A stretch of 30,617 nt of DNA from Oscillospiraceae bacterium (GCA_900768675.1 CAAGDT010000222.1:1-30617); one strand, 5' to 3'. Shown: positions 7,345-16,436, counted from the stretch's first letter. Notes: generated by a model not told the origin, from the sequence alone. Program-made: numbers and translations.

Positions 7345-7700
7345 GAGAAGAGAGTTTTGAGCAAGGGGGCTGCTCGCCCCCTTGAACCCCTCGGGAGCGC
7401 GGGGGCGCTCCATCCCCATGAAGCTTGATTTATAGTCTTGCTTTGTGGGGGACTTTTTTATGCACATTAGCAGTTTTTGTGTGTTTGCTTTTCTCTTAAT
7501 TCTGCGCTTTGGGTCAGCAGGACTGCCAAAAAAGAAACAGCAAGGCATAAATCCTTGCTGTTGCTTCCTGTTGTTTGCTATCGCCGCCCGCTTTGTGCGA
7601 AGCGGCTGAAAGTTTTTCGCGCAGCTTGCTGCGTGCCTTCTTTTCAAAAAGGCGTCCTCTCTTTTTTCTCTTATTCTCTTTTATCTCTCAAAATCTCTCA
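7321..7700 (+). repeat. Interspersed structured repeat, copy C
   Basis: It fills the gap between two convergent genes and overlaps both coding ends: the GA-rich start encodes the ABC-F C-terminus and the CT-rich end reaches the stop codon of the exporter gene. Hairpin I is CAAGGGGGC/GCCCCCTTG, a compensated pair swap relative to copies A and B. Hairpin II is GGAGCGC-GGGG-GCGCTCC. A hairpin not seen in the other copies, AACAGCAAGG/CCTTGCTGTT (7536-7545 with 7553-7562), replaces the middle segment. Next come the GCTTTGTGCGAAGCGGCTGA block, GCGCAGCTTGCTGCG and GCCTT/AAGGC hairpins. It may act as a two-way terminator here. Confidence 0.85.
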
Positions 7701-9464
7701 CACCGCCTGGGCTGTATAAAGTCTGTAATAATCTCCCTTTCTGGCGAGAAGCTCCTCGTGGGTGCCTGCCTCGGTGATGCCTTTGTTGGAGATGTACATG
7801 ATTTTGTCGCAGTGGCGGATTGTGGAGAGGCGGTGGGCTATAATGAAAGAGGTTCTGCCCTGCATAAGGTGGTTAAGACCGTTCTGTAGGTTGCGCTCGG
7901 TCTTGGCGTCAATTGATGATGTCGCCTCGTCAAGCACAAGTATCTTCGGGTCGGAGAGGATAGTCCTTGCAAGGGCGATAAGCTGCTTCTGACCCTGGGA
8001 AAGACCTGCGCCACGCTCGCTTACTACGGTGTTGTAGCCTTTTTTCAGGGAGCTTATATAATCGTCAATTCCTACTATGCGGCAGGCTTCCTTTGCTTCC
8101 TCGTCGGTGGCGTCAAGTCTGCCGTATTTCAGATTTTCCATAATAGTGCCGCTGAAAATAAAGCTGTCCTGAAGCATTATTCCCATCTGACTTCGCAGGG
8201 AATGAAGAGTTACTTCGGAAATATCGCTGTCGTCAATAAGTACCTCTCCGCCGCTTAAGTTGTAAAACCTTGAAATAAGATTTACAATCGTTGTCTTTCC
8301 TGCGCCGGTAGGTCCTACGAGGGCAACGCTCTGACCTGCCTTAACGTCAAAGCTTACGTTTTCAAGAACATTTGCACCTGTTTCGTAAGCAAAAGTAACG
8401 TTTCTGAAATGCACGTCGCCCTTGATAGCCGGCATTTCCTTTGCCCCGACCTTATCCTTTACAGTAACAGGCTCGTCCATCATCTCAAAAATTCGCTCCA
8501 GATAGGCTACTGCATTAATAAAAGTATTCATAAGATTTGAAAGGTTCATAAGGGGCTGCCAGAAGCGGGAGGAGTAGTCGCCCATAGCGAAAATCGTTCC
8601 CACGGTTATTCCGGGCATACAGAGAAGTCCAACGGCATAAATCGCAGCACGGGTAAGTATTCCAACCATATCCGTTGAGGGCCATACAAGGTTTGAGAAC
8701 TTAACCGCCTTCATCCAGCTCTTGCGGTATGCTTTGGCAAGTCGGTCGTTTATCTCGGCGTTGGTTTCCTCACGGGTAAAAACCTGGGAAATCTGTACGC
8801 CCACAATGCTCTCGTGAAGGTAGGCGTTAAGGTTGGAGCTTTTGTTTGATACAGCCTGCCATGCCTTGCGCTGACCGTTCTTTATACCCATTATTATAAT
8901 GCCGTAAACCGGCAGACCCGCAAGTACAACAAGGGCAAGCTGCCAGCAGACGAAGAACATAAATATCACGATAAACACAAGGTTCAGCATTTCCAGTACG
9001 AAGTTTATAATTCCGTTTGTCATAAGGTCGGAAATGCTGTTTATGTAGTTGATTATGCGCACAAGTATCTTGCCGTGGGGTCGGCTGTCGTAGTATTCAA
9101 AGGGCAGCTCCTGCATGTGGCGGAAAAGGTCCCGCCTTATGTCGTAAACTATGTCCTGCCCTACCCGTGTCATCATCTTTGAGCGAATCTGTGACAGGAA
9201 TACGCTTACCACAATGCAGCCGAGAAAGCCGACAGCGCAGAGTATAAGCCTTGGTATATCCTCTCTGCTCTGCATACAGTTGTCAACAGCGTACTGCACT
9301 ATAATCGGCGAAAAAAGTCCGACAATTACCGCAATACCGCTGAGTCCGAGGGCGGCAAATATGGTCTTCTTGTACTTTCCCGCATAAACAAGCGCTCTTT
9401 TCAGATGCTTTATATCAAACGGGGTTTCAAGGGTTTCGTCAATATCAAATTTGTTCCTTGCCAT
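7698..9464 (-). CDS. ABC exporter half, catalytically canonical subunit
   Basis: A 588-residue type IV ABC exporter half: an N-terminal six-helix transmembrane domain (about 30-330) followed by an NBD. Walker A is GPTGAGKTT, Walker B ILVLDEATSSID with catalytic Glu513, and the H-loop is IIAHRLS with His544. The signature is LSQGQ instead of LSGGQ. This pattern is typical of one partner in heterodimeric multidrug/lipid exporters (BmrCD, LmrCD, TM287/288). The frame is open to 9506, but the ATG at 9464 follows AAGGAG at 7 bases and lies 16 bases after the upstream partner's stop, so it is used. The substrate is unknown. Confidence 0.9.
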   Translation of the reverse strand: MARNKFDIDETLETPFDIKHLKRALVYAGKYKKTIFAALGLSGIAVIVGLFSPIIVQYAVDNCMQSREDIPRLILCAVGFLGCIVVSVFLSQIRSKMMTRVGQDIVYDIRRDLFRHMQELPFEYYDSRPHGKILVRIINYINSISDLMTNGIINFVLEMLNLVFIVIFMFFVCWQLALVVLAGLPVYGIIIMGIKNGQRKAWQAVSNKSSNLNAYLHESIVGVQISQVFTREETNAEINDRLAKAYRKSWMKAVKFSNLVWPSTDMVGILTRAAIYAVGLLCMPGITVGTIFAMGDYSSRFWQPLMNLSNLMNTFINAVAYLERIFEMMDEPVTVKDKVGAKEMPAIKGDVHFRNVTFAYETGANVLENVSFDVKAGQSVALVGPTGAGKTTIVNLISRFYNLSGGEVLIDDSDISEVTLHSLRSQMGIMLQDSFIFSGTIMENLKYGRLDATDEEAKEACRIVGIDDYISSLKKGYNTVVSERGAGLSQGQKQLIALARTILSDPKILVLDEATSSIDAKTERNLQNGLNHLMQGRTSFIIAHRLSTIRHCDKIMYISNKGITEAGTHEELLARKGDYYRLYTAQAV

Positions 9465-9480
9465 TTTTCCACTCCTTTCC

Positions 9481-11220
9481 TTACTTCTGAAGCTCGTAAA
9501 CCTCACGGTAGTAGCCGTTCTGCTTAATAAGCTCCTCGTGGGTTCCCTGCTCCGCTATTTTTCCGTCCTTAAGAACAATTATCCTGTCTGCGTCCTTTGC
9601 GGTTGTTATTCTCTGGGCAATAATTATCTTTGTGCAGGGGAAGTCCAGATTGCGGAGAGCCTGCTGAATGTTCCGCTCGGTTTCAAGGTCAACCGCCGAG
9701 GTTGTGTCGTCAAGAATAAGTATCGAGGGCTTAACCGCCAGCGCTCTTGCAAGGGAAATTCTCTGCTTCTGTCCTCCCGAAAGTCCCACGCCCCGCTCGC
9801 CGATAATGGTATCATAGCCCTCGGAGGTCTTTATAATAAAGCTGTGTGCGTCCGCCGCCTTAGCGTAATTCTCTACCTCTTCTTCGGGCAGGTCGATATT
9901 TCCGAAGCAGATGTTGCCCTCAATCGTATCGGAGTAAAGCAGAACGTCCTGCGTCGCAATTCCTATTCCGCCTCTGAGCTGCTTCAGCTTCATCATTCTT
10001 ACGTCCGTATCGTCAACAAGCACGCTACCGCCGGTAACATCATAAATCCTCGGGATAAGGTCGATAAGTGTGGTTTTTCCCGCTCCCGTAGCGCCCATAA
10101 CCGCAACCGTTTCTCCCGGGTTTGCAGTAAAGCTGATGCCCTTTAAAATCTCGTTCTTTCCGTAGGAGAAATGAACGTCACGGAACTCAACCTTGCCCTT
10201 AAGACGCCCGCTCTTGTCAACAGCGTCCTCTCTGTCGGAAATTCTGGGTCTTCCGTAATAAAGCTCTATTATTTTGTTTGCAGAAGCCGTAAACCTCTGG
10301 TAATCGTTGACTATATTGCCCATTGTTCTCATGGGGTTGGATAAGGTCCAGATAAGTCCCGCAAAGGCAGCGTATTCGCCGAGGGTAATCCTGCCAAAAA
10401 TAACAAACAGACCGCCGCAGAGCATGCATATTACCGAAAGGCTTTGTGCTGTAATTTCAAGCCCCGGGAAAAACTTAAGCCATGTAAACGCCGCCTTTTT
10501 GTTTGCCTCGTTATAGGCTTTGTTCTTCTCGTCAAATTTCTTGATTTCTTCCTCTTCCCTTGCGAATGCCTTTACTACCCTGTTTCCCGAAATATTCTCC
10601 TCAGCGCAGGTGTTCAGCGCTGAAAGCTTATCCCTTAAATCAACGTAGTAAGGGCTTACCTTGTCCTTGAAAGCCTTTGTTATAGCAAGTATAATCGGAG
10701 TCAGCGCCAGCAGGCAGACTGCCATAAGCCAGTCTATTGTGAAGAAGTAGACTGTTGTCGCCGAAAACAGAACGATACATTCAAGTGTGGTCTTTATTAT
10801 CCATGCAATCGAGTGGCGCACCATTTCAAGGTCGCCTGTTACGGTTGTCATAATGTCCCCTGTCCTATGGGAATCGTAAAAGGCAGCGTCCTGCTTTTCG
10901 ATATTATCGAACAGGATTTTTCTTATCCGGTAGATTATTCCCTGCGAGGCGTGCTCGTAGCAGATGTTTGAGGTGTACTGGATAATGCACCTTAAAAGCG
11001 TAAACCCTACCATCGCAAGCAGCATATACATCAGCATATCCGCCCCGTTTTTAAGGTTCTCCGCCGCCTGCTCCCCTACAAGGAAGGTGTCGGTTATCTG
11101 CTGGATTATGTAGGGCGTAATTATGTACATCGACTGGCACACAACCGTCATGCAAAGAGCGAAAATATAAACCGCCCTGTCGCCTTTCATATTTTTCCAT
11201 AACCATCGTAAAAGAAACAT
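9481..11220 (-). CDS. ABC exporter half, degenerate-site subunit
   Basis: A 579-residue ABC exporter half with six predicted membrane helices and a C-terminal NBD. Walker A is GATGAGKTTL and the signature is canonical LSGGQKQR. The catalytic glutamate is replaced by Asp505 (ILILDDTTSAVD) and the switch histidine by Gln536 (IIAQRIT). These changes make one ATP site of the heterodimer degenerate. They pair logically with the LSQGQ signature of the downstream subunit, because each site combines Walker A of one chain with the signature of the other. The start at 11220 follows AAGGAG. It is the first gene of a two-gene operon from the promoter at 11270-11298. Confidence 0.9.
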   Translation of the reverse strand: MFLLRWLWKNMKGDRAVYIFALCMTVVCQSMYIITPYIIQQITDTFLVGEQAAENLKNGADMLMYMLLAMVGFTLLRCIIQYTSNICYEHASQGIIYRIRKILFDNIEKQDAAFYDSHRTGDIMTTVTGDLEMVRHSIAWIIKTTLECIVLFSATTVYFFTIDWLMAVCLLALTPIILAITKAFKDKVSPYYVDLRDKLSALNTCAEENISGNRVVKAFAREEEEIKKFDEKNKAYNEANKKAAFTWLKFFPGLEITAQSLSVICMLCGGLFVIFGRITLGEYAAFAGLIWTLSNPMRTMGNIVNDYQRFTASANKIIELYYGRPRISDREDAVDKSGRLKGKVEFRDVHFSYGKNEILKGISFTANPGETVAVMGATGAGKTTLIDLIPRIYDVTGGSVLVDDTDVRMMKLKQLRGGIGIATQDVLLYSDTIEGNICFGNIDLPEEEVENYAKAADAHSFIIKTSEGYDTIIGERGVGLSGGQKQRISLARALAVKPSILILDDTTSAVDLETERNIQQALRNLDFPCTKIIIAQRITTAKDADRIIVLKDGKIAEQGTHEELIKQNGYYREVYELQK

Positions 11221-11269
11221 TTTTCTGCTCCTTTCCCTTTAATGCTTTTTTCTTTGTGCGTGAGTTTTT

Positions 11270-11298
11270 AGTGTACCACACTTCCAAATATTAGTCAA
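11270..11298 (-). promoter_or_regulatory. Sigma-A promoter of the ABC exporter operon
   Basis: On the minus strand, TTGACT (11293-11298), a 17-base spacer and TACACT (11270-11275), about 50 bases before the start codon. Confidence 0.75.
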
Positions 11299-11337
11299 GC
11301 CTTTTTCCCTAAAAGTTTCAGGGTTTTAGATTTTTTT

Positions 11338-11672
11338 ATGAGAATTTGAGCAAGGGGGCTAACGCCGCCCCCTTGACCCCGGCGGGAGCGCATGGGCGCT
11401 CCACCCCAGAAAGCTTGATTACTGCATTTGTTATGTGAGATAGCTTTGATGCACATTCACAGTTTTAGTGCATATTTGCTTTGGATAGTCTGCTTTATGG
11501 GGTAATGACGGGTTTCAGCTTATGTCCGCTGGTGTTTGCTATTGCCGCCCTCTTTGCGCGAAGCGGCTGAAAGTTTTCCGCGCAGCTTGCTGCGGTCCCT
11601 TCTTTCAAAAGGGCTGAAAATCTCTTTTCTCTCTCATTCTCTTTCCTCTCTCGCAATCTCTCACAATCTCTG
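11338..11672 (+). repeat. Interspersed structured repeat, copy D
   Basis: It lies between the exporter promoter and the terminator of the long minus-strand operon. The GA-rich start is shortened (ATGAGAATTTGAGC). Hairpin I is CAAGGGGGC/GCCCCCTTG and hairpin II is GGAGCGC-ATGG-GCGCTCC. The boxes AAGCTTGATTACTGCA and TGCACATTCACAGTTTTAGTGCA are present; the second can itself fold (TGCAC/GTGCA). The GAAGCGGCTGAAAGTTTT block, CGCAGCTTGCTGCG, CCCTT/AAGGG and a CT-rich end follow. No gene is seen. Confidence 0.85.
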
Positions 11673-11677
11673 CACAA

Positions 11678-11707
11678 AAAAACACGCAGCCGAAGCTGCG
11701 TGTTTTT
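11678..11707 (-). terminator. Intrinsic terminator of the ten-gene operon
   Basis: A 13-bp stem closes on a C(UUCG)G tetraloop when read on the minus strand (AAAAACACGCAGC, loop TTCG, GCTGCGTGTTTTT), ending in a T-rich run. It sits ten bases past the stop of the last permease gene. It is a very stable, textbook terminator. Confidence 0.93.
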
Positions 11708-11717
11708 GGTTGTCTTA

Positions 11718-12917
11718 TTAGCCTACGATACCGGAGCGTTCTACACCTTCTACGAAGTTTTTCTGTAAGAAGATGTACATGATGAGAATGGGGAGGATTG
11801 AGAGCAGACAGCCTGCTTCTATCCATACCAGCCAGTCTGAAGCTACGCCGGTGGGGGTACCGTTGTTGTAGTAAGCGGAGATTGTGTTGAACAGGTTGCT
11901 TACCTGAAGAGCAATTGTGTTGGACTTTGAGAAGAACATTCCCGAAACGTAGGAGTCGTTCCAGTACCATACAACCGAGAAGATAAATACGGTAAGGAAG
12001 GAGTTGCTTGCGTTGGGTACCATAATCTTAACAAAAGTCTCGAAGGGTCCGCAGCCGTCAAGGTACGCTGCGTCTTCAAGCTCCTTGGGCAGTCCTCTGA
12101 AGAACTGTCTGAACAGAAGGATAAACAGACCTGAACGGATACCGTTGCAGAAGAAAGCCTGGAGATAAAGCGCCATAGGCGAGTCTGCAAGGTTGAGGGG
12201 CTGACCTGTGATAAGGCTTGCAAGTCCGAAGGGGTCGAAGTATCTGAACTGCATGAACTGCGGAATCAGAATAACCTGTGTAGGAACGATAATCTGCATA
12301 ATTACTATGCCGAAGAGAAGTCCCTTGCCCTTGAACTTGAATCTTGCGAAGCCGTAGCCCGCAATCGCACAGGTTATAACCTGAATAAGGGAGCAGACCA
12401 CGTTTACGCTTACCGTATCCCATACAAGCTTAGGATAGTCAATAGCCATCCAGGTTTCCTTAAGGTTGTCGAGGGTAAATGTCTTCGGAATCCACATAAT
12501 TGAAGGATCCGCCATTTCCGACTGAGGCCTTATTGCACAGGAAATCATATAAAGAATCGGGTAAACGACTACGAATGCAAGACCGAATATGATAAGGAAG
12601 CGGAAAACGGGCCATACCTTTTCGGAAACTCGTCTGCCGAGAATGTAGCGGTAGTGCTTCTTCTCTGCCTCGTTGTAGCCCCGGTAGTGGGTGATAATCT
12701 CCCAGCTGCTGACGTGATACTTCTTAAGGCGCTCCTTTTCTTCCTTTTTAAGCTGTCTTGCTGATTTTTTCTTTTGGGGCTTAGCAGGTTCCTCCGGCTT
12801 TGTTACAGCCGCCTTTACTTCTGCTGCCTCTGCTGGTGCATTTACTGCTGTATCGGGTGTTTCGGAAGTAACCTCCGTGCCTGATACAACTTCTTTTTCA
12901 AATTCGTTGTTATCCAC
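11718..12917 (-). CDS. MalG-like sugar ABC permease with N-terminal extension
   Basis: A 399-residue binding-protein-dependent transport permease of the CUT1 MalG type. The permease part (about 100-399) has six predicted membrane helices and an EAA loop (LEDAAYLDGCGPFETFVKI) that contacts the ATPase. The first ~95 residues are an unusual cytoplasmic extension: acidic and Ala/Pro-rich (about 1-45), then strongly basic (QKKKSARQLKKEEKERLKK). The start codon is GTG, seven bases after a perfect AAGGAGG. It is the last gene of the operon, 16 bases after its MalF-like partner, and is followed by the UUCG terminator. The substrate is unknown. Confidence 0.88.
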   Translation of the reverse strand: MDNNEFEKEVVSGTEVTSETPDTAVNAPAEAAEVKAAVTKPEEPAKPQKKKSARQLKKEEKERLKKYHVSSWEIITHYRGYNEAEKKHYRYILGRRVSEKVWPVFRFLIIFGLAFVVVYPILYMISCAIRPQSEMADPSIMWIPKTFTLDNLKETWMAIDYPKLVWDTVSVNVVCSLIQVITCAIAGYGFARFKFKGKGLLFGIVIMQIIVPTQVILIPQFMQFRYFDPFGLASLITGQPLNLADSPMALYLQAFFCNGIRSGLFILLFRQFFRGLPKELEDAAYLDGCGPFETFVKIMVPNASNSFLTVFIFSVVWYWNDSYVSGMFFSKSNTIALQVSNLFNTISAYYNNGTPTGVASDWLVWIEAGCLLSILPILIMYIFLQKNFVEGVERSGIVG

Positions 12918-12933
12918 TGAAGTTCCTCCTTAA

Positions 12934-14106
12934 TTAATCTACCTGATAGAATACAAACTTTGAAATTATAGCTGAAATAATTCCGAGAATTACTGCAACT
13001 ATTGCGAAGTAAGCCCACGCCATAGCTGAAGAGTAGCCGTACTCCCATGTCTTTATGTAGCTCATAACCTGCTGCATTACAGGGTTATCAGACTTTACAA
13101 AGGCGTCGATGATTGTGTAGATAAGGTTTGCGAAAATCATCGGGGAGATTGTGGGGAAGGTTATCTTCCAGAAGAATTCCCAGCCCGTAGCGCCCTCCAT
13201 AGAAGCCGCTTCCTTTGCGGAGGTTGGTATCTGCTGGAGTGCTGAAATGAATATAAGAATCTGAATACCGGAATCCCAGATAAGGTTAAGTATCGAGCTT
13301 GTTACGTCCGAAACCATATCCGCAAATTGCTGGTTTATGTTGTTCAGTCCCATAAATTGCAGGAAGTCTTCAACGAAGTCCGTCTTGAACAGGGCGCTGA
13401 ACTGTGAGGCGTCGGATATACCCTGGGACAGCATATCGCCGTTGATAACTCCCAGCACGGGTCCCGTCGCTATAAGTACCGGCAGGAAGAATACCGCTCT
13501 CGCTAAGGTTCTGCCCTTGAACTTGTCGTTAAGAAGAAGAGCAACGAACAGGGAGAATACAAGTACCAGCGGTACTGTGTATGCGGTCTGTGTAAGGGAT
13601 TCCGCAAGGTTTTTGGGGTAGTCGGGGTTGATTGTAAACGCCCACTGATAGTTGCCGAAATCGTTCCACTGGGTATAAATTCCGGGACCGTTCATTCCGT
13701 AGGCTGCAATCTTATCTGCCTCGCTGACCAGCTCGGTCTTGCACATAGAGTACCAGAGGGACTGGCAAAGCGGGATAATGAACATATAGATTACGCCCAC
13801 AAACCAGAGTGCAATAAAGCCGTAGCCGTAAAGTCCCTTTTTCTTTTCATAGGAAATTCGTGACTGCTTAATCTTCTTTTCCTCTCTGGGCTTTCTGCGG
13901 CGGATATCAACCTCGCCCTCTGCGTTAAGGGCAGCTGCGGAGGCTGTCATGTGAGCAGCCGCTTTTCTGGGTGCAGGAGCTTCGGGAGCCTCCTCTGCTG
14001 CTGCAACAACCTCTTCAGCGGTTTCCTCGGCGGGAGCTGCTGTCTGTGCGATTTCTTCTGTGTTTTCAGCTGTTTCGCCGTTCTTTTCCAATTCAAAATC
14101 GCTCAT
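12934..14106 (-). CDS. MalF-like sugar ABC permease with N-terminal extension
   Basis: A 390-residue CUT1-type permease. The membrane domain starts near residue 95 and carries an EAA loop (AKEAASMEGATGWEFFWKI). Residues 1-95 form a charged extension: very Glu/Ala-rich (about 5-45), then Arg/Lys-rich (RRRKPREEKKIKQSR). Its MalG partner has a comparable acidic-then-basic extension, whereas the other permease pair in this operon has none. The start ATG overlaps the stop of the DUF5696-like gene by one base (TAATG), with GGGGG upstream, indicating translational coupling. Confidence 0.87.
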   Translation of the reverse strand: MSDFELEKNGETAENTEEIAQTAAPAEETAEEVVAAAEEAPEAPAPRKAAAHMTASAAALNAEGEVDIRRRKPREEKKIKQSRISYEKKKGLYGYGFIALWFVGVIYMFIIPLCQSLWYSMCKTELVSEADKIAAYGMNGPGIYTQWNDFGNYQWAFTINPDYPKNLAESLTQTAYTVPLVLVFSLFVALLLNDKFKGRTLARAVFFLPVLIATGPVLGVINGDMLSQGISDASQFSALFKTDFVEDFLQFMGLNNINQQFADMVSDVTSSILNLIWDSGIQILIFISALQQIPTSAKEAASMEGATGWEFFWKITFPTISPMIFANLIYTIIDAFVKSDNPVMQQVMSYIKTWEYGYSSAMAWAYFAIVAVILGIISAIISKFVFYQVD

Positions 14107-16436
14107 TATTCGCTAACCCCCAATCCGTAATCCGCGAGCTTGTAGGCCTTGCCGTTAAATTCAATCTCGTCGGTTTCAGTATTTACGCTTATTACAGTAC
14201 CGTTTTCAAAGGTGGAGCGGAACTGTGTTTCGCTGAGTCTTTCGTAATTCTTGATAGCCGAATCGGATACCGAAGAAATAATTTCGTCGAAGAGCCTGAA
14301 CTCTCCGGAGCAGCGGTCAAGCCAGCCTGCATAGTTGGTGTAGTAAAGGCTGTCGTATTCGCTGTCTGCAAACTTGTTCGGGTTCTCGTACATCATTTCG
14401 TAGTGAAGCGGAGTACCTGTTACAAGAGCAAGAAGCCTTAATTCCTCTGCGTTTGCGCTCTTGTTAATCGCCTTGGTGGTAAAGGGAACGAGTCCGTGGA
14501 GCACCATCTGTGCAAAGGGAATGTCGTAATCGAAAATATCAAAGTTGGAAGAATAAAGCGGAACGTCCTTGATATAATCGGAGTATTTCAGCATGTACTG
14601 GTTTGCATTCTCGGAGAGAATTGTAAGACCGTCGTCCTTAAGCTTCTGATAGCCTTCCTGAAGGATATTTATTGTATCCTGTCTTACGAAGTAGGGTCTT
14701 CCGTCGTAATTGTAGCGGCTGAAGTCGCTGTAAAGGGTATTTGCCGCCTGATTAAGGGAAATTCCTGTTGCTCCCTCTGCCCTGAAGGTATCTGAAAGCT
14801 TGTTGAAGATATCCGGGAAGTAGTAGGGAGAAAGAATTGTCCAGGAATCCTTTGTAAGATGAGGCAGTCCGAATGCCAGCTCAAAGGGAGTCTGGGTTGC
14901 GTAGGACTTTGTTATCTGCTTTGAAGCGTTAAGGGTAAAGGAGTAGCCGTTGCCCGACTTGTAGAACTCCATAATATCGCAGCTGGGGAAGATTTCGTAG
15001 CCCTGTGCGGTTACATAATCGCTGAACTTCTTATAATCGTTCTTTCCGCCGAGCTTTGAGGAGTACTGGAAGGTTGCGGCTATGTTGCTCACAATTCCTG
15101 CCTCGTTAAAGTCATCGTAGATAATCTTGATGTCGTTTACGCCTCTTTCCTCAAGCTTCTTTACTATTTCAAGAGCCTCGGAATAGGTTGTTGCGCTTGT
15201 CTGAATGTCAACCGGGAAGCCTAAAACAGACTGGGTCTTTACCGTTCCGCCGTAAAGGGTAAGGTAGAAGGGAGCGCTGTCTGCCTTTGTCTTCTTTTCA
15301 ACGCCGCAAGCCTTCTCAAGATAATCTCTGTAAACATTCGCTGCGTCTGTGTAGCTTAAGTCGCTGCCGGAGAATGGGAAGTAGGTTACGGAAACATTTC
15401 CTGTCTTGATGCCGTTTCCTTCGTAAACGGTAAGAGGCTCGTTTCCGCCGCCCATGTAGTACTTATCCGTTGTTCTCAGGTAGAACTCGAACCAGCAGTT
15501 ATTCAGGTCGGTAACGTTCTGTCCTGTTACTGCGGCATGAACTATTGCGTAGGGGTCGCCCTCGGTAGCTACAAGAACAAGTCCGTTGTCGGTGTCGCCT
15601 GTTTCGGTTATTCTTGCAAGAACCGGCATTGTAACGTCCTCGGTGATAGGCTCAGCCGCAAGAAGACCAACTGCAAGGTCTCTTCCGTAAACCTTTGCCT
15701 CGTAGGTATTGTTGTCGCCGCTGGGAGCGCCGTTATTGTAGTTGATAACTGCGCCGGAGCCGTCGGGAACAATCATAAGTCCGTCGCTGCTTCTGTCTGT
15801 ACCGCCCATATTCTCCAGAATATTTACGGTAAGAATCTGATAACCGGTGTTGCCCTCCTCGTCGGTTTCGGGTCTTCCCTCGATTATCTCGGAAGCGGGT
15901 ACTGTTGCAGTAAAGCTTCCGTCGTCGTTAAGCTTAATAATAAGCGGAACTGTTATGTCGTACTTTTTGAATCTGAATGTGAACTTTACGCCGCCGTCGA
16001 TATTGTCAAGCTTCTTTTCAACGTTGCTGTCGTAGGCTCTGGCAGACTCAACCGCCTTACTTTCGGTACCTACAACGTCGATTGAAAGAAGTGTGCTGCG
16101 CCTGCTGACCTGAACCTTGTTGCCGGAGTCGGTATTGTAGAAGCTGGACCACCATTTATAGCCCGTTTCCTTGTTCTCCACAACGAAGGTGTTGTTTTCC
16201 TTGTCAACGTAAAGGGCAGCCTTGCTGTTCTGGCAGGCAAGCTGCATCGTGCTGAACGCCTGCTCCTCGGTTACGAAGTTTCCTTCCTCAGCAATTACTC
16301 CCTCGTCAGCGGCGGTATCTTCGCTTGCAGCGACTGCAACCGGCTCAGCCTCGGACCATACGGGAACAGCGGAAGCGGAAACGGCAACTACTGCCGCCAG
16401 AGAAGCGGATAACAGCTTTTTCCTTAATTTTAGCAT
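14106..16436 (-). CDS. Secreted DUF5696-like protein of unknown function
   Basis: A 776-residue protein with a clear signal peptide (LRKKLLSASLAAVVAVSASA, cleavage near 30) and an acidic start to the mature chain. It resembles the uncharacterised DUF5696 family; the recall rests on the stretch ENKETGYKWWSSF and on gene context, not on a search. The first half (to about 350) looks beta-rich and carbohydrate-module-like. The second half (about 370-740) alternates strands and helices (LYGGTVKTQSVLGFPVDIQT, IKIIYDDFNEAGI, ILSENANQYMLKYSDY) in a way that could be a TIM-barrel, glycoside-hydrolase-like fold. I cannot assign catalytic residues. No anchor or LPxTG is seen. It is coupled to the following MalF-like gene. 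Confidence 0.7.
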   Translation of the reverse strand: MLKLRKKLLSASLAAVVAVSASAVPVWSEAEPVAVAASEDTAADEGVIAEEGNFVTEEQAFSTMQLACQNSKAALYVDKENNTFVVENKETGYKWWSSFYNTDSGNKVQVSRRSTLLSIDVVGTESKAVESARAYDSNVEKKLDNIDGGVKFTFRFKKYDITVPLIIKLNDDGSFTATVPASEIIEGRPETDEEGNTGYQILTVNILENMGGTDRSSDGLMIVPDGSGAVINYNNGAPSGDNNTYEAKVYGRDLAVGLLAAEPITEDVTMPVLARITETGDTDNGLVLVATEGDPYAIVHAAVTGQNVTDLNNCWFEFYLRTTDKYYMGGGNEPLTVYEGNGIKTGNVSVTYFPFSGSDLSYTDAANVYRDYLEKACGVEKKTKADSAPFYLTLYGGTVKTQSVLGFPVDIQTSATTYSEALEIVKKLEERGVNDIKIIYDDFNEAGIVSNIAATFQYSSKLGGKNDYKKFSDYVTAQGYEIFPSCDIMEFYKSGNGYSFTLNASKQITKSYATQTPFELAFGLPHLTKDSWTILSPYYFPDIFNKLSDTFRAEGATGISLNQAANTLYSDFSRYNYDGRPYFVRQDTINILQEGYQKLKDDGLTILSENANQYMLKYSDYIKDVPLYSSNFDIFDYDIPFAQMVLHGLVPFTTKAINKSANAEELRLLALVTGTPLHYEMMYENPNKFADSEYDSLYYTNYAGWLDRCSGEFRLFDEIISSVSDSAIKNYERLSETQFRSTFENGTVISVNTETDEIEFNGKAYKLADYGLGVSE

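Noticed and set aside
9451..10146. 231-codon open frame opposite the exporter gene
   Set aside because: It lies antisense to a gene with complete ABC motifs and has no family resemblance.
11307..11337. Plus-strand terminator at CCCTAAAAG...AGGG followed by T-rich DNA
   Set aside because: The stem is only four base pairs and no plus-strand gene lies upstream to be terminated.
15537..16085. 182-codon open frame opposite the DUF5696-like gene
   Set aside because: It is antisense to a well-supported secreted protein, unusually Cys- and Val-rich, and without a ribosome site.
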